From Nocardia brasiliensis ATCC 700358 (GTDB lineage Bacteria; Actinomycetota; Actinomycetes; Mycobacteriales; Mycobacteriaceae): 64,000 nucleotides of DNA. Within the stretch, counting starts at the first letter, position 1, and each line of letters starts with the position of its first letter. This document shows positions 63,226 to 64,000 of the stretch, one piece after another. Where the stretch lies: the NCBI RefSeq assembly GCF_000250675.2, contig NC_018681.1:6758001-6822000 (forward strand). Direction: 5' to 3'. The position numbers and the translations under genes are program-made. The notes below the pieces were generated by a model. The model worked only from the letters and a program-made list of their open reading frames with translations, had not been told where the DNA came from and ran no database searches.

Positions 63226-64000
63226 ATGAGGTTCAACCGTGCCCTGCGACTCGGTGTCGGAGCGATCGCTCTGACGCTCACCGCCATGACCGCCACCGCG
63301 TGTGGCGGCGGCGAGACCAAGTCGGCCCTGGACAACGCCAAGGGCGGCAAGATCACGATCGGCATCAAGTTCGACCAGCCGGGCCTCGGTCTGCGGGACA
63401 AGGACGGGTCCTACAGCGGATTCGACGTCGAGGTCGCCAAGTACGTGGCGGACAAGCTCGGCGTGAAGCCCGACGGCATCACCTGGAAGGAAGCCCCGTC
63501 CGGCCAGCGCGAGACGCTGATCGAGAACGGCCAGGTCGATTACATCGTCGGCACCTATTCGATCACCGACGCCCGCAAGCAGAAGATCGACTTCGCCGGC
63601 CCGTACTACGTTGCCGGACAGTCGTTCCTGGTGCGTGCCGACAACAACGACATCTCCAGCCCGGAAAGCCTCAAGGGCAAGAAGGTCTGCTCGGTGAAGG
63701 GCTCCACCCCGGCCCAGAACATCGAGAAGAACTTCAAGGACACCCAGCTGCAGACCAACGACACCTACTCGCTGTGCCTCGAGGGCCTGCGCGCCGGTTC
63801 GTGGGACGCGGTGACCACCGACGACATCATCCTGGCCGGCTACGCCGCGCAGAGCACCGGCGCGTTCAAGGTCGTCGGCAAGCCGTTCACCACGGAGAAC
63901 TACGGCATCGGCCTGAAGAAGGGCGACAAGGAGTTCCGCGACAAGGTGAACGACGCGATCGAGGCGATGTTCGCCGACGGCTCCTGGAAGAAGGCGTTCG
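63226..64000 (+). CDS. gluB: Glutamate-binding lipoprotein GluB (partial)
   Basis: Periplasmic-type solute-binding lipoprotein, cut by the window end after about 258 codons. The signal peptide LRLGVGAIALTLTAMTA ends in the lipobox TATAC-GGG. The SBP family 3 pattern follows: GKITIGIKFDQPGLGLRDKD, SGFDVEVAKYVADKLG and IVGTYSITDARKQKIDFAGP. RBS AAGTAAGG. It captures glutamate for the GluA-energised importer; the permease genes gluC and gluD should follow beyond the window. Confidence 0.95.
   Translation, partial: MRFNRALRLGVGAIALTLTAMTATACGGGETKSALDNAKGGKITIGIKFDQPGLGLRDKDGSYSGFDVEVAKYVADKLGVKPDGITWKEAPSGQRETLIENGQVDYIVGTYSITDARKQKIDFAGPYYVAGQSFLVRADNNDISSPESLKGKKVCSVKGSTPAQNIEKNFKDTQLQTNDTYSLCLEGLRAGSWDAVTTDDIILAGYAAQSTGAFKVVGKPFTTENYGIGLKKGDKEFRDKVNDAIEAMFADGSWKKAF

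Overview
The window looks like chromosomal DNA from a high-GC actinobacterium of the Mycobacteriales, most likely a Nocardia. The reasons are the mycobacterial-type gene families (OxyR-AhpCD, SigK/RskA, FadE20, an Rv0079-like ribosome factor, a Rox-like monooxygenase), the frequent GTG starts, and gene order. The right half and the nrdR-lexA segment follow the Mycobacterium tuberculosis order nrdR / Rv2719c / lexA / ... / fadE20 / hflX / dapF / miaA / Rv2728c / Rv2731 / Rv2732c / miaB, as I remember it. The Corynebacteriales-type glutamate importer gluAB then follows.

Layout. 0.4-2.6 kb: peroxide defence (oxyR divergent from ahpC-ahpD). 2.7-12.1 kb: a mixed metabolic block (PhzF-like protein, the sigK-rskA pair, DUF5134 membrane protein, AraC regulator, SDR, acyl-CoA ligase, GNAT, class III aminotransferase, Pr6Pr membrane protein). 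12.2-16.9 kb: a giant HrpA helicase with a long Gly/Arg-rich insert. 17.0-22.4 kb: nrdR, a secreted protein, a 1.5-kb repeat-rich non-coding stretch, and the SOS pair (Rv2719c-like gene and lexA) with two LexA boxes between them.

22.5-50.2 kb: an accessory block lying between lexA and hflX, bracketed by two directly repeated paralogous GT39-type membrane glycosyltransferases. It contains a TetR-controlled Rox-like flavin monooxygenase with palindromic operators, a secreted GH31 glycosidase, a secreted GH18 chitinase, an OafA-type acyltransferase, a PucR regulator, two secreted lipases, a ribosome-hibernation-factor/desaturase operon, and a two-gene cassette of large proteins (607 and 941 aa) that I cannot assign to any family. 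fadE20 follows that cassette.

50.3-64 kb: a PlsC-like acyltransferase, a non-coding region with two long hairpins whose stems have changed together, then the conserved housekeeping block hflX, dapF, a TrmH-type methyltransferase, miaA, an Rv2728c-like protein, a DUF349 protein, an Rv2732c-like membrane protein and miaB. The window ends inside gluB.

The best candidates for something undescribed are the 607/941-aa cassette, the disordered RGG-like insert in HrpA, the paired hairpins at 52 kb, and a 77-bp palindromic dispersed element present near both 20 kb and 60 kb. All functional statements rest on reading the sequence and on remembered family knowledge; no database search was run.
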